Positions 44,401 through 53,482 of a stretch of DNA of 64,000 bases are shown here, one piece after another (within the stretch, counting starts at the first letter, position 1; each line of letters begins with the position of its first letter). The DNA is from Sphingobium sp. CCH11-B1 (GTDB lineage: Bacteria > Pseudomonadota > Alphaproteobacteria > Sphingomonadales > Sphingomonadaceae). Position numbers and translations under genes: made by a program. The DNA is taken from contig NZ_LSJY01000169.1 in the NCBI RefSeq assembly GCF_001556865.1, positions 1-64,000 of the forward strand, read 5' to 3'. Below the pieces are notes generated by a model. That model was given only the letters and a program-made list of their open reading frames with translations. It was not told where the DNA came from and did not search any database.

Positions 44401-47400
44401 CGCGCCAGGCATCCGTGCCGCTGGCACGAACACCCTCATTGCCGAGTCCGCCCGCCAGAGTGTCGTTGCCTAGACCGCCATCGAGCATGTCGTTACCGTC
44501 ACCGCCGGTCAGGCTGTCATCGCCGACCTCGCCATAGAGCCTGTCGTCTCCGGTATCACCCAGCAGCGTATCGTTGCCATCGCCGCCATAGAGCGTGTCG
44601 TTGCCGTCGCCGCCTTCCAGCTGGTCGTTTCCGGCGAGCCCCGACAGGGTGTCGTTACCGGCAAGACCGCGCAGGATGTCCCGGTTCTGCTGGCCGGTGC
44701 GAGTATCGGCGTTCGCGGTGCCGTCCACTATGTCATCGACGTTGGTGATGGCGAAAGTGAAGGTCTGGTCGAACGTGAGCGGCGCCGAGGACTTGTCCGT
44801 TGCCCGGACCTTGAGGATGATCGAGGCGCCGTCGGTTTCATAGTCAAGGCTCTTGTCGGCCAGGAGCACCAGCTGGTTGCTGGCGTTGACTGCAAAGCGC
44901 GTACTGACGGTCGTCGCGCTGTTCTCATAGACAGCATAGGTCTGCTGGCCGGCCAACTGGCTTGCAAGGTCGGGATCGGTGGCGCTCAGCGTGCCAAGCA
45001 CCACGGCGGGACGCGCGACCCCGGTAGCGACGCGGTCGCGCTCGGCGATCGAAGCAGCAGGGCCGGCAAGGGCGATCGCCGTCTGGCGCTGGTTCACATC
45101 CTCTAGCCTGACGGTGAAGGTGACTGCTGCAGAAGACAGGGCGCCGTCCGACGCATAGACCTTTCCGGTCAGCGTCACTTCGCCGAGACCGTCCCCGTCG
45201 CTATCCGTGACCGTAAAGCCGGCGCCTACCAGCGCTTCGAAATCCGGTTCCACCGCGAACTGAACGTCGGTGCCGGAGATCTTGAAGCGGTTGCCTGGGT
45301 TGCCCGTGCCATCGGCGACAAAAACGATGGACGGATTGGGCGCGCCGTCCGGATCGCTGGTGGTGAAGCGTGCAACCAGTCCGGAGACATTCGACGTGTT
45401 CGTTCCTGCGACATATTCGCTAACGATACCAGTCGACGTCGACAGAACAGGCGCATTGGGCGCCTCGTTGACGTTGGTCACCGTCACAGTGAACGCCGTC
45501 TCGGTGTAGGCGCCCTTGCTGTCCGTAGCACGCACGCGGATCGAGTGGGACGCGGCCGCTTCCCGGTTGAGCAAAGTCGCGTTGAGGACGCGCAATTCGC
45601 CGTTTGAGGCAATGACGAACCGGCCGCCAGCATTGTCGGTGAGTGTATAAGCGACAGGATCGCCTTCCACATCGACCGATGTGAAGGCGCCGATAAGGCT
45701 GTTATTTGCCGTGGTGCTTCCAGGCGCGCTCTCGGCGATTTGCAGCGCAGTGCCATTGACAACTGCGATCGCCCGCGGCGCGTCATTCACGGCGGTGATC
45801 GTGACGTTGACAGGAAGCGCCACCGATTGCCCATCGGCATCTGTAGCGATCACGACGAAGGTATCCTCGCCATTGGCGTCCGCAAATGGCGTATAGGTCA
45901 GGGCGCCGGTCGCGGCGTTGAAGCTGGTGATCACGCCCTTGCTGGGACCCTTTGCCGGATCGAGCGCATAGGATGTCAGATTCTGATCGTGATCGACCAC
46001 GCCGTAGCTACCGTTGATGGCAATCGAGGCATCTTCGGCCAATGTGACAGTTCGGGGCGCTGCGGGGCCGGTTGGTGCGGCCTTGGAACCGGCATGCCAA
46101 TAGGTCGCCAGCTTTCCCGCGATGTCTGTCGGCAGCGCCGTCGGGGTGATGGCCGGAGTTGTGGTCGTGGCGGTCATCGCCGTAACAAGGCTGAGGCTGT
46201 CGGGATGATCGAGGAAGATCACATGTGTCGTGGTCTGGATCGCCCGGACCTTGCTCTGGCCGCTTGTCAGGAAGAAACCGACGACCGTGATGTTGGCGTC
46301 CGAGCCGATCACTGCGATGCGCATGTCGTTACCGACGCGGGTCAGCCACAACTCGTTGTACGCGACGCTTTCATCGAAGGTGATGGTGTTGATGCCGCTG
46401 GTATCAGTGAGGGTGTCCGTGCCCGCATACCGGTCGAAGGCGTAGGTATCGTTCCCGGCGCCTCCGTTCAGGGTGTCATTACCGCGCCCGCCCTCGAGCG
46501 TATCGTCGCCGGCATCCCCGACGAAACTGTCGTTCCCATCGCCGCCAACAAGGATATCATTGCCGGCCCCGCCATTAAGGGCGTCGTTGCCGAGACCGCC
46601 CGAGAGCGTATCGTCCTCGGTTTGACCAAAGAGCTGGTCATCACCGTCACCGCCGTCGAGCACATCATTCTGTGCGCCGCCGTAGAGCTTGTCCGCTCCG
46701 AGACCGCCCGAGATCGAATCCGCGCCATCCTCACCGTAGAGGTTGTCGTTGCCGTCGTCCCCGCTCAGAACATCGTCGCCCGCGCCGCCATACAGGGTGT
46801 CGGTGCCGGCAAGGCCGAAGAGCTTGTTATCCGCTGCGTCGCCGGTGATGGCGTCGTTGTAGGCCGAACCCACGACATTCTCGATGCCGATGAGCGTGTC
46901 GCCGAGCGCGTCCGAACCATCGACGCTTGTCTGGGCGCCAGCCAGCTTGAGGTCGATCGTGACCGCCGCCGCAGAACGCACATATCGCGCCGTGTCGCCG
47001 GCATCGGTCGAAGCCGCGCTGGAGCTGTTGGCACCGCCGTTCAGCGTATCCGCGCCGAGGCCGCCTTCCAGTGTATCGTCGCCGTCTCCGCCGAGCAGAG
47101 TGTCATCGCCCGCATAGCCGGCCAGGACATCGTCTCCAGCGCCCCCGTTCAGACTGTCGTTGAAAGCTCCAAATCGCCCGACAAGCAGATTGTCGGCTGC
47201 CGTGCCTGCGAGCGTGGCATCGCTTGTCGCCAGGAGAATGCTGGCCAGAGACACCGACATGCCATCGGCGAACTTGAGCGTTTCCACCGCGCTGTTCGCG
47301 AGCTTCTGCCCCTTGATCGTCACCTGCGAGGTGGCAAGGCCGCCCACGCTGATGATGAGATCATTGCCGCTCCAGGCGAAGCTGAGGTCATTGAGGCTGA

Positions 47401-50400
47401 TGTTCGGGCCGAACTCCAGTTCGTCATCGCCTCCGTTGACGGAGGCATCGAAGCGCTGGCGGGTCACCTGTTGCAGGTTGGTGCGCGCAAAGCCGCCCAG
47501 CCATCCGGCCTGGGCATAGGCTGACGGAGCCGGCGCAGCTGGGGTGGTCCCGGGTGCATAAAGATAGGTGGCGTTGTCATAGACAACGGTCCCGTCCGCA
47601 GCTTGAATCTGCAAGCGCCAATAGCGATTGCCCGACGCCGCTTCGACCGCCCCGGTGGCGGCCCAGGACTTGATAGAGAAACCAGCGCCGAGCGTAGCCG
47701 CCGCGGTCACCGCTTCTTCAATGACAAAGCCGCCTTCGATGATGGTGTCGGCGCCGTCGCCTGCGTTCCAGACATAGGTGTCGTCGCCGGCATTGCCGGC
47801 AAGCTCATCGTTGCCCTTGCCGCCGGTCAGTTCATTCTGGCCGCTATCGCCACCGATGATGTCGGCACCGCCGCCACCGATGACATTCTCGATCGAATAA
47901 TATTCGTCACCTGCCGCATCGCCTGTGTTGGTGTGCGATGCGGAGAGTTGGACACGCACCGCCGCCGAGGTGGACGCGTAGCTCGCGGCATCCAGACCGG
48001 CTCCGCCGACCAGGATATCCTTGCCCGCACCGCCGTCGAGAGCGTCATCACCTGTGCCGCCATAGAGCACGTCGTCGCCGGCCTCGCCCTTAAGCGTATC
48101 GAAACCGCTATTGCCGGCGAGGATATCATTGCCTCCGCCGCCGGCGATCACATCATCCCCTGCGGCGCCTGTGATCCAGTCGGCAATCGCCGTGCCCGCG
48201 AGCGGCGCGCTGGCAGTCCCATCCGCAGCGTCGGTGCCTGCCTTCAAGACCATCTTCACCGGATCAATGTCGAGCAAGCCGGTCTGGTAGAACGCCAGCT
48301 TTTCGATGCTGCCGGGCGCGAGGAACCAGTCCTTGATCGTGACACTGTCGGCAACGAGCGAGCTATCCGAAACCTCGTCGCTCTCCTTGCTGACGACAAG
48401 GACGAGATCGTTCGATCCGGCAGGACGCTGCAGGATCACGTCCTGCAGGTTGATGCCAGGTGCAAACTCGATCGTATCGGTTCCCGAGTTGGCGGTGATG
48501 ACTGCGTCCGCAGGAGGTGCAAAGACCTTGAGCGTACTGGTTGCGCTGTCGAAGTCGTAACGCCCGACCCATTGGAAATCGGGCTCGTCAGCGGTCCCGA
48601 CATTCTTGCGCAGCACCGCTCCACCAGGACCCGTAACGATGCCGGTCGTGGCGTTGTAGCTGAACGCGGAATTCCATTCGCCGGCGATCCAGACGGTCTG
48701 CCAGTAATTGGCGAAATCGTCGAAGACCATATCGCGGCCGTCGCCGCGCGCGAACTTGAAGGTGTCGTTACCGGCACCGCCAACCACGACGTCGCCATCG
48801 CCGGTTCCGCCCGAGACGATATCATTGTCCGCGCCGCCATAGATGTCGTCGGCTCCGGCATCGCCGGTGATCGCGTCTATCCCGGCGCCGCCCAGCAACT
48901 GATCGTTGCCGAGGCCACCGATGAGCAGATCCTTACCGGCATCGCCAAGGATCATGTCATTGCCGGTGCCGCCATTTCCGACGTCGTTACCCGCAAGAAG
49001 GAAGATCTTGTCATCGCCCGCATCGCCTGCAATGAAATCATTGCCTTGCGTGCCGATCAGCACATCGTTGCCCGACCCACCCGCGATAAAGCTTGTGGTG
49101 TCGCCGATGCGGATTTCGTTGCCGTCGGCAAATTTGAGCCATTCGACACGCTTGTAGGGGTTGGAGAACCAGTCCTTGACTGTGATAACGGTGCTGGTCG
49201 CATTCTCGACGGTGCCGACGGTCTGCATGAGGGTGATCAGCAGGTCATTGCCGGGGGCGGTCGCCGTACCCGAACGCTTGAGGCGAACGTCGCCGATGTC
49301 GATCCCGGCACCGAATACGATGGCGTCCTCGCCGCCCTCCACGGTTCCAGATGCCACACCCGCCGAAGCGCCGACCCAGTCCGGACGCAGGGCACCTGCC
49401 TGCCCCGGAGTGGTCTTCCAATTCTCAATGGCAGTTAGGCGTTGAGCCATTCCATCGGCGCTGGTGTTGGTCAGCGCCGATTCCGTGCTGGCCTCGTCGA
49501 TGATGTCCGCGCCATCTCCGCGCCGGACGACATATTGGTCGGAGCCGGTGCCGCCCTTGAGGCTGTCGCCATTGCCGGCTCCGCCGACGAGAATGTCATC
49601 GCCGGCGCCGCCGAGCAGCGTGTCGGTGCCTTCGCCGCCTTCGAGCCAATCGGACCCTTCGCGGCCTGTGAGCGTGTCGTTGCCCGCTCCGCCGTTGAGG
49701 TAATTGCCATCGCCGCCGAGCGATCCGGCTGCGGTCGAACCCGCATTCAGCGTATCGTTGCCGTCACCGCCGAGCAGCCAGTCATCGAGACGGCCGCCGT
49801 AGATGATGTCGTCTCCGGTTCCACCGAAGATATTGTCGCCAAGGTTCGACGCGTAGATGGTGTCGTTGCCTGCGCCGCCATCGACGGTCGCGGCAATCGG
49901 GATATCGAGGACGCGGCGGTCGCTCGTCGCAAACCCAACGGTCGTCGATGCCGCCATCGTGCGGGAGCGCGACACGGTGAAGATCGCCTTGCCCGAGCTT
50001 TCATCAACAGTGACGCTGTCGATCCACACGAGGGGTTCGGTTCCGGCGCCGTCGACGATCGTTCCGGTTCCCGTCACCGGCTGCGTGCCATTGGCGAGAG
50101 CGGACGCGCCTGCGGACACCGTCGCCTGGAGGCTGAATTTCTCGTTGCCCTCGACGTTGAGAAATTGCGGCTTGCCATTGCCCGGAGTGACGACCTGGCC
50201 GTTGACTACGACCGGGGCCACGTAATCCGGATTGGCGACGTTGTCGGCGACCACTGCGGTCCGCACGAACAGTTGCGTCGCTCCAACCGCGAAGGTTGCG
50301 CTGGTCGCGTTCGTCCAGGTCGTGCCGTTGGTGGAGACCTGAATATTGGCCGCACCAGTGCTGCCGAAATCGACGCCACCGCCGGTCGCCTTGTCGGCGA

Positions 50401-53400
50401 CGAGGGCAAGATTAACGGTGACCGCACTTGTGGCTGCTTTCGAAAGCGAGAGGCGGAATACCGCGTAGCCGTCGCCTTCCCAGGCATAGCTGTTGCCAAC
50501 CATCAGGGTGGGAGAAGCTGCCGTGCCATCAATGATCGTTGCAGTTGCTGCTCCGCCCATGATCTGCATGCCCGGAGCATTCGAAAGCGATGCGAGGAAA
50601 TTCTCGCTGGCTTCTGCTAGCGCATCAACCGTGACATTGACTTGCACCGTGGAGCGCAAAGTTGTCGCAGCGAACGTGAGTGTTGCGGTCTTCACCGTGA
50701 AATCCGTGCCGCCTGCGGCAATATCGTTGTTGAAATGTCTGTTGACTGTAAAACCGCGCTGGTCGGCGAGGTCGCCGTTACGAAGGTCGATCGTGTTGTT
50801 GGCGCTATCCGCTTCAATCGTGGTCTGGCCCGCGATATCGATCGCGTCGCCGAGCACATAGTCGCCGACGCCAATCTGGCGGCTTACCTGGCCGCTTGCC
50901 GGATCGTAATCGAACCCGAAATCGACATCGGCGGCGGTGCTCTCGGCTTCCTTGATAAGGAAATCAAATCCGCCGAACCAATCGCTTGCGGCACGTCTTG
51001 TCAGCCCTAGTTCTTGCGCGCGGGCGAGCGTGATCAGCGTCTCGATCGCAAAGGCGCTGTCTGGTTCGGCCGCCACCAACACATTGATTACGCTGGAATT
51101 GCCGAGGTAGCTCTCATATTGCTGGGCCGAGGTTATATTGCCCAGAAGCACGCTACTGTCGAAGTTTTGCGGATCAGGCCCGCCGATCTCCAACGAGTTG
51201 TAAAGCGCGCGCTTCACATAAATATCGCCTCCGGCGATCTGGAAGTCGGGATCGGTCAACCCTTGATACACGCCATAGCCGATCAACCGTGTCGCCGCAT
51301 CCTTGCCCGAGAATTTCTGCGTGATCGCATCGCTGTCGCGCGTCGAAGAGGGCCTGTAGACGAAGGCGCTCTTGCGCATCCCGTAATTGCCCGACTGCAC
51401 GGCCTCCGGGTTGAGTAATGTGCCGCCTGTCGCCGACAGCACGGCGTTGAACGTGTCGGAAACCGCAAACGCCACGCTGCGGGCTGCATCCTTCGATCCG
51501 GCTTTCCTCGACCATACATTGGCCACCACAAATTTCTGTTGCTCTGAATCCCAGGCAGAATCCGCCCCAGAACGCGGCGTACCGCCGAAGAGGGAACCGA
51601 TAAGGCCACCAGCAATGAAGCCGACGAACGCACCAATCGCCGCACCGACGGGACCTGCTAGCGCGCCAAGTTGTACGCCCGCCAGCGTTGCAGATGCTCC
51701 GGTGCCGACAACCAAACTAGCAACAGCGATACCGCCAAGGGCGGCACCCACCGCCGAACCCAATTGTCCACCGAGGGTGTCAAAACTCACGATATTTGAT
51801 GCTAAATAGGAGCCGAGGAAGCCACCAACAGCATTGCCAAGATCGGCGAACTCAAGGCCTTCGAATATTGCCTCGCCGCCTGCAATGTTGCCAATTATCT
51901 GACCGACCGCATAACCGGCCGAACTGTTGGCAAGTTCGCCCGCGAAACCGTCAAGCCCAATTGCGTTGACCAGTTCCGCCGTCAGGAATGATGAAATCGC
52001 GCCAAGGCCTGCCGACTTGAGATTCGCGACAAACTCTTGTCCAAACGCCTCAAAACCGCCTTCCAGGGCATCGCCTATGGACTTGCCGCCAATAGCTCGA
52101 TCAAGCGAGTCTCCCAGATTGTCGCCGAGCGTTTTCAAGGCAGCCGATGCAACGATGCCAGTTAGAACGTCGCCGTTGGCAAGACGATAACCGAGCTGCG
52201 AACCGATTATTCCACCCGCATTCGCGAAATCGAGGCCAACGAAAGTCCGGCCGTTGAAATCTGTAGCGATCAATCTGCCATCCGGCAAAAAGCGGCGGAT
52301 GACGTTCATGTCATCGTTGCCCGAAATTGCCGCATCGATGTAGCTATTCCCTTCAGCATCCTTCTTGATGATGAAGCGCGTTTCTTGACCGTCTCGATCC
52401 GTATAATAGGGCTTTCCGCGAATAATCGTTACGTCAATACCTTCTGGCACAAACGCCCCGGTCTCTGGGTCTCGATAGGTCGTCAGAGATGCCGGCCTCC
52501 GATTCGCTCTGGTGCCCACAATGAGCGATCCATCTGGTTGCCGCTTGGCTTCGACGACAATTTCTTCAGCTTCATCTTCGGTAACGGCCAAATGTTGCGC
52601 TATCGCCGCAATCGCATCTGGCCGTGCGGTTGGGTCAGAAATAATTGCCGCCTGATTGTTAATACCTGCCCTCAATGAGCGGATGTAAATATCCATCCCA
52701 TGAGCCGTTACAAAACCGAAATTATCCCTGTAATCAATTCCGTCATCGAGATACTTCGCCGCAGGCCCCGCAAGCCTATAGCCCGATGAATCGGAATACA
52801 GTGGCACTCCATCGCTATCATTACGGAAATGAACAAAACCGGCAGAATCTTCAATACGATCAAGTTCGGTAATAATGTCGGAGAAGCCTGTAACATTACC
52901 ATTCGGGAACAGATGACTGAAGCCGATACCAAAAGAGCCAAAGGTATTTGATGTGACAATGCGAGAGCTCAAGCCTTGCAAGGACGCATCGGCACGCAAA
53001 AGTTGCACCATCTGGCCCCCGGCCGAATGGCCATTTAGGTCAAAACGTGCGGTAGAATATTGGTTCATCAAGCCGAACACAAAAGTCTGAATGTCGGCAT
53101 ACATCGCGCCGTTGCCACCAGTTAGCGCAGTCTGGATGTCCGTCTGCGGCAACTCTTGGTAAGCGAACGAATGATCGTTTACGCCTGCAACTCCGACAAT
53201 AATTGTGCCCGTTTGGATATTCTGAAAGGCGACGGCGTCACCACCAGCAACGCCCGGTCCGCGCGACGTCGAACCGACGAAACGATAGTTGTTTGTGAAA
53301 TTGGTAAGCTCCGACTCAGTGAAAATCCCACTGGCACCGGGATTTGTTTTAATCTTCAAAGCAAGAACAGGGCCAGTATCGTTCAAAGACATATTAACTG

Positions 53401-53482
53401 CCGGAGCGATGTAGCCTAGAGCTGCGACTTGAGCAGATGTCAGGTAGTCACGTGCAAATGTTGGGGGCGGATTATCGCTCAT
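38408..53482 (-). CDS. giant RTX protein with N-terminal lipase-like domain (5024 residues)
   Basis: Secreted Ca2+-binding protein. The N-terminus is alpha/beta hydrolase-like: NGHSAGGQMVQLL places the nucleophile at Ser153, with His261 in VTAHGMDIYI. Residues about 560-640 are a Gly-rich hydrophobic zipper region (GAAIGAFVGFIAGGLIGSLF). Three Calx-beta-like units (about 890-1190) follow, then several blocks of GGxGxDxxx RTX repeats (from 1200 to about 2360 and again about 2920-3190), alternating with cadherin-like repeats with NVNEAPN linkers. The C-terminal 700 residues hold three copies of an EF-hand/dockerin-like Ca2+ module (from about 4332, 4577 and 4809), each starting LDLDGDG or similar, and an uncleaved type I signal region (MSTFGANQGDGALTG). 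The start is fixed by a 4-base ATGA overlap with the upstream lipoprotein gene. Likely a cell-surface or secreted adhesin-lipase, activated by the HlyC-type enzyme. Confidence 0.92.
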   Translation of the reverse strand: MSDNPPPTFARDYLTSAQVAALGYIAPAVNMSLNDTGPVLALKIKTNPGASGIFTESELTNFTNNYRFVGSTSRGPGVAGGDAVAFQNIQTGTIIVGVAGVNDHSFAYQELPQTDIQTALTGGNGAMYADIQTFVFGLMNQYSTARFDLNGHSAGGQMVQLLRADASLQGLSSRIVTSNTFGSFGIGFSHLFPNGNVTGFSDIITELDRIEDSAGFVHFRNDSDGVPLYSDSSGYRLAGPAAKYLDDGIDYRDNFGFVTAHGMDIYIRSLRAGINNQAAIISDPTARPDAIAAIAQHLAVTEDEAEEIVVEAKRQPDGSLIVGTRANRRPASLTTYRDPETGAFVPEGIDVTIIRGKPYYTDRDGQETRFIIKKDAEGNSYIDAAISGNDDMNVIRRFLPDGRLIATDFNGRTFVGLDFANAGGIIGSQLGYRLANGDVLTGIVASAALKTLGDNLGDSLDRAIGGKSIGDALEGGFEAFGQEFVANLKSAGLGAISSFLTAELVNAIGLDGFAGELANSSAGYAVGQIIGNIAGGEAIFEGLEFADLGNAVGGFLGSYLASNIVSFDTLGGQLGSAVGAALGGIAVASLVVGTGASATLAGVQLGALAGPVGAAIGAFVGFIAGGLIGSLFGGTPRSGADSAWDSEQQKFVVANVWSRKAGSKDAARSVAFAVSDTFNAVLSATGGTLLNPEAVQSGNYGMRKSAFVYRPSSTRDSDAITQKFSGKDAATRLIGYGVYQGLTDPDFQIAGGDIYVKRALYNSLEIGGPDPQNFDSSVLLGNITSAQQYESYLGNSSVINVLVAAEPDSAFAIETLITLARAQELGLTRRAASDWFGGFDFLIKEAESTAADVDFGFDYDPASGQVSRQIGVGDYVLGDAIDIAGQTTIEADSANNTIDLRNGDLADQRGFTVNRHFNNDIAAGGTDFTVKTATLTFAATTLRSTVQVNVTVDALAEASENFLASLSNAPGMQIMGGAATATIIDGTAASPTLMVGNSYAWEGDGYAVFRLSLSKAATSAVTVNLALVADKATGGGVDFGSTGAANIQVSTNGTTWTNATSATFAVGATQLFVRTAVVADNVANPDYVAPVVVNGQVVTPGNGKPQFLNVEGNEKFSLQATVSAGASALANGTQPVTGTGTIVDGAGTEPLVWIDSVTVDESSGKAIFTVSRSRTMAASTTVGFATSDRRVLDIPIAATVDGGAGNDTIYASNLGDNIFGGTGDDIIYGGRLDDWLLGGDGNDTLNAGSTAAGSLGGDGNYLNGGAGNDTLTGREGSDWLEGGEGTDTLLGGAGDDILVGGAGNGDSLKGGTGSDQYVVRRGDGADIIDEASTESALTNTSADGMAQRLTAIENWKTTPGQAGALRPDWVGASAGVASGTVEGGEDAIVFGAGIDIGDVRLKRSGTATAPGNDLLITLMQTVGTVENATSTVITVKDWFSNPYKRVEWLKFADGNEIRIGDTTSFIAGGSGNDVLIGTQGNDFIAGDAGDDKIFLLAGNDVGNGGTGNDMILGDAGKDLLIGGLGNDQLLGGAGIDAITGDAGADDIYGGADNDIVSGGTGDGDVVVGGAGNDTFKFARGDGRDMVFDDFANYWQTVWIAGEWNSAFSYNATTGIVTGPGGAVLRKNVGTADEPDFQWVGRYDFDSATSTLKVFAPPADAVITANSGTDTIEFAPGINLQDVILQRPAGSNDLVLVVSKESDEVSDSSLVADSVTIKDWFLAPGSIEKLAFYQTGLLDIDPVKMVLKAGTDAADGTASAPLAGTAIADWITGAAGDDVIAGGGGNDILAGNSGFDTLKGEAGDDVLYGGTGDDALDGGAGKDILVGGAGLDAASYASTSAAVRVQLSASHTNTGDAAGDEYYSIENVIGGGGADIIGGDSGQNELTGGKGNDELAGNAGDDTYVWNAGDGADTIIEGGFVIEEAVTAAATLGAGFSIKSWAATGAVEAASGNRYWRLQIQAADGTVVYDNATYLYAPGTTPAAPAPSAYAQAGWLGGFARTNLQQVTRQRFDASVNGGDDELEFGPNISLNDLSFAWSGNDLIISVGGLATSQVTIKGQKLANSAVETLKFADGMSVSLASILLATSDATLAGTAADNLLVGRFGAFNDSLNGGAGDDVLAGYAGDDTLLGGDGDDTLEGGLGADTLNGGANSSSAASTDAGDTARYVRSAAAVTIDLKLAGAQTSVDGSDALGDTLIGIENVVGSAYNDAITGDAADNKLFGLAGTDTLYGGAGDDVLSGDDGNDNLYGEDGADSISGGLGADKLYGGAQNDVLDGGDGDDQLFGQTEDDTLSGGLGNDALNGGAGNDILVGGDGNDSFVGDAGDDTLEGGRGNDTLNGGAGNDTYAFDRYAGTDTLTDTSGINTITFDESVAYNELWLTRVGNDMRIAVIGSDANITVVGFFLTSGQSKVRAIQTTTHVIFLDHPDSLSLVTAMTATTTTPAITPTALPTDIAGKLATYWHAGSKAAPTGPAAPRTVTLAEDASIAINGSYGVVDHDQNLTSYALDPAKGPSKGVITSFNAATGALTYTPFADANGEDTFVVIATDADGQSVALPVNVTITAVNDAPRAIAVVNGTALQIAESAPGSTTANNSLIGAFTSVDVEGDPVAYTLTDNAGGRFVIASNGELRVLNATLLNREAAASHSIRVRATDSKGAYTETAFTVTVTNVNEAPNAPVLSTSTGIVSEYVAGTNTSNVSGLVARFTTSDPDGAPNPSIVFVADGTGNPGNRFKISGTDVQFAVEPDFEALVGAGFTVTDSDGDGLGEVTLTGKVYASDGALSSAAVTFTVRLEDVNQRQTAIALAGPAASIAERDRVATGVARPAVVLGTLSATDPDLASQLAGQQTYAVYENSATTVSTRFAVNASNQLVLLADKSLDYETDGASIILKVRATDKSSAPLTFDQTFTFAITNVDDIVDGTANADTRTGQQNRDILRGLAGNDTLSGLAGNDQLEGGDGNDTLYGGDGNDTLLGDTGDDRLYGEVGDDSLTGGDGNDMLDGGLGNDTLAGGLGNEGVRASGTDAWRGFTSVGLAGGAGADIINGGDGDDYLEGGDGADQLTGGAGFDGVTYAASTTAVSINLAAGTGTGGQAQGDLLSGIELVEGSNQADTLVGSTGSDVLRGGAGNDSIKGGAGNDYLIGGDGNDTLDAEAGDDYLDGGAGDDVLIGGADNDTYFIGRNQGNDRIKNFDASGDNFDHLALDSSVTYTDIWFDRVDDQGQPSGTGNHLRLTLLGQAGAEGTVTVENWFTLPDRTLPANYFKIDLISDGTDRATVPVNVDALVTLMAGIPALNRPTTQDQMDTLRAANIAFANGMEDYWGRLSPPKISDTVSLSATEALDNGTTTISFATRAWYEDLQGLGIAIPASSIDLTLTALGGYNLASYVTGVNYGTPDAAGNRTVTLTLAPNASTHLLPGGTLPLQLQAKIRGTTRTVNDLGGIALSIAPTADNGSFSTLASAGGTAGANIAISVAAVTPDTDGSESVDVLVKGLPSGYSLVNAAGTAVGIWESASGWWRLTSAQLSGLRMAVPAGRFENAALSFAVQTKDGTSTRTSAWSNLAVVVNGKPTNITLSGSIAENAANGTFVGALTGIDPDTAEGMAAPTSFQLINNAGGRYVLDTANTSRLLVANGGANLDYEAAGRDAANTITVRVFDAAGQYYDKQIVVPLTNVNETPNAPGGGATVWSFFDETGLGSNPAVAGKTVATLALSDPDGTTPTLRFATDGNPGNWFTIVGNQIRFAAGVSYDYESLRAAGYGINDWSGDGRLEAHIANVSVEAVDSGGAVSAPTLVQVFISDVNERPNNLVLEASNVFSETVGGDSPHAGNLIARFTMADPDGVAPQLYIVGGNENGWFQTFSNNHIAFSPGVNFTSDWLRAYMGQFGTSANMNFDTDGDGIKEARVATLTLVARDASGAESSPFSYSVYIEDKNEQNALTGRTLNVINENTAVGTVFDTVNASDPDSGATAFSQQRYWFWDGTNYSASTWDGRYAIDNVTGAVRVNAALDFDTAGETGRNYVIRARDNQNNAGFRETEANYWIQMGDINEPHALVSASGATDEASGLPPFHEQFNLRNLMLRDPEQRNMQWSFADGSTQSGIWEITSDGSLVFKTGSADYEALTTRYETVTEWVDYGWGPEPIETTVAVRDTSLATQVLQIRAVDPTNGNYNFTANFTATIRDAPEQPVFQSSYKTYNGSDGPVIFIDNTTYRVSAQRNGGSIIQVIAADPEGSPLTYSITEWNPRRFNTTSGGGSEIDASGAPTISVNSAGNISFYTPGEGGGEWEGGTKINGVRVTESIEVTFKLNITDNTGRTTAVPFSVTFMRRNSSVPPIVLDLDGDGIELVDYATSSISFDMDSDGAADRTGWVAADDGFLALDRNANGAIDDISEISFINDAANALTDLEGLRAFDSNENGLLDAGDARFGEFLVWQDANQNGVSDTGELKSLTEAGIVQINLTMHETGNDLGQTGNIVTATSDYLLADGTSRDLADVILSFDPVADSEDPDAPPEASPPAQTETATSPPADDGLESGQTAASGSQDVPAAVLGGDDVGQPGSDAVQDEPEQPVQPSSIAAPIVLDFDGDGKSLVSLAESLTRFDMNGDGVADKTGWIESDDAFLVLERNGNGVIDDIKEISFLQDKQGAKTDLEGLAAFDTNANGLLDAGDARFVEFKLWFDRNSNGTSDAGELLSLTEAGITSFALQGTATGETTAAGQNITYNRSAYTLDNGTSGTLLDVGLAFKALSALVDPEYKTGEWAGKAKRFRLSGSSDGAHVIPRDAAGPIAASAGLIGPAAIIELDNAKVGMLSAILIDLDGDGLEARKRSKTDARFDMDGDGTLDDTGWAADGDGMLVLDRNGDGVITHASEISFLAEKENAKSAWDGLGVLDANKDGKINATDARFGDLKVWQDGNHDGVSDQGELHSLGDLGIKEISLASTNVGETAKIGRNLPLTTAIYTKDNGVTATIGNVALAFDPSSTHTEATQAAARLAQAMSTFGANQGDGALTGKLVDQFHSYDMLTASAA

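Noticed and set aside
45740..49438. Long plus-strand open frames (594 and 611 codons) opposite the RTX gene
   Set aside because: They are antisense to the Gly/Asp-rich repeats, whose codon bias removes stop codons on the other strand; composition is repetitive and no ribosome site is present.
44000..49900. Short, regularly spaced similar sequences suggestive of a CRISPR array or tandem DNA repeats
   Set aside because: They are in phase with the 9-residue GGxGxDxxx codons of the RTX protein and vary at third positions; no fixed repeat-spacer pattern exists.
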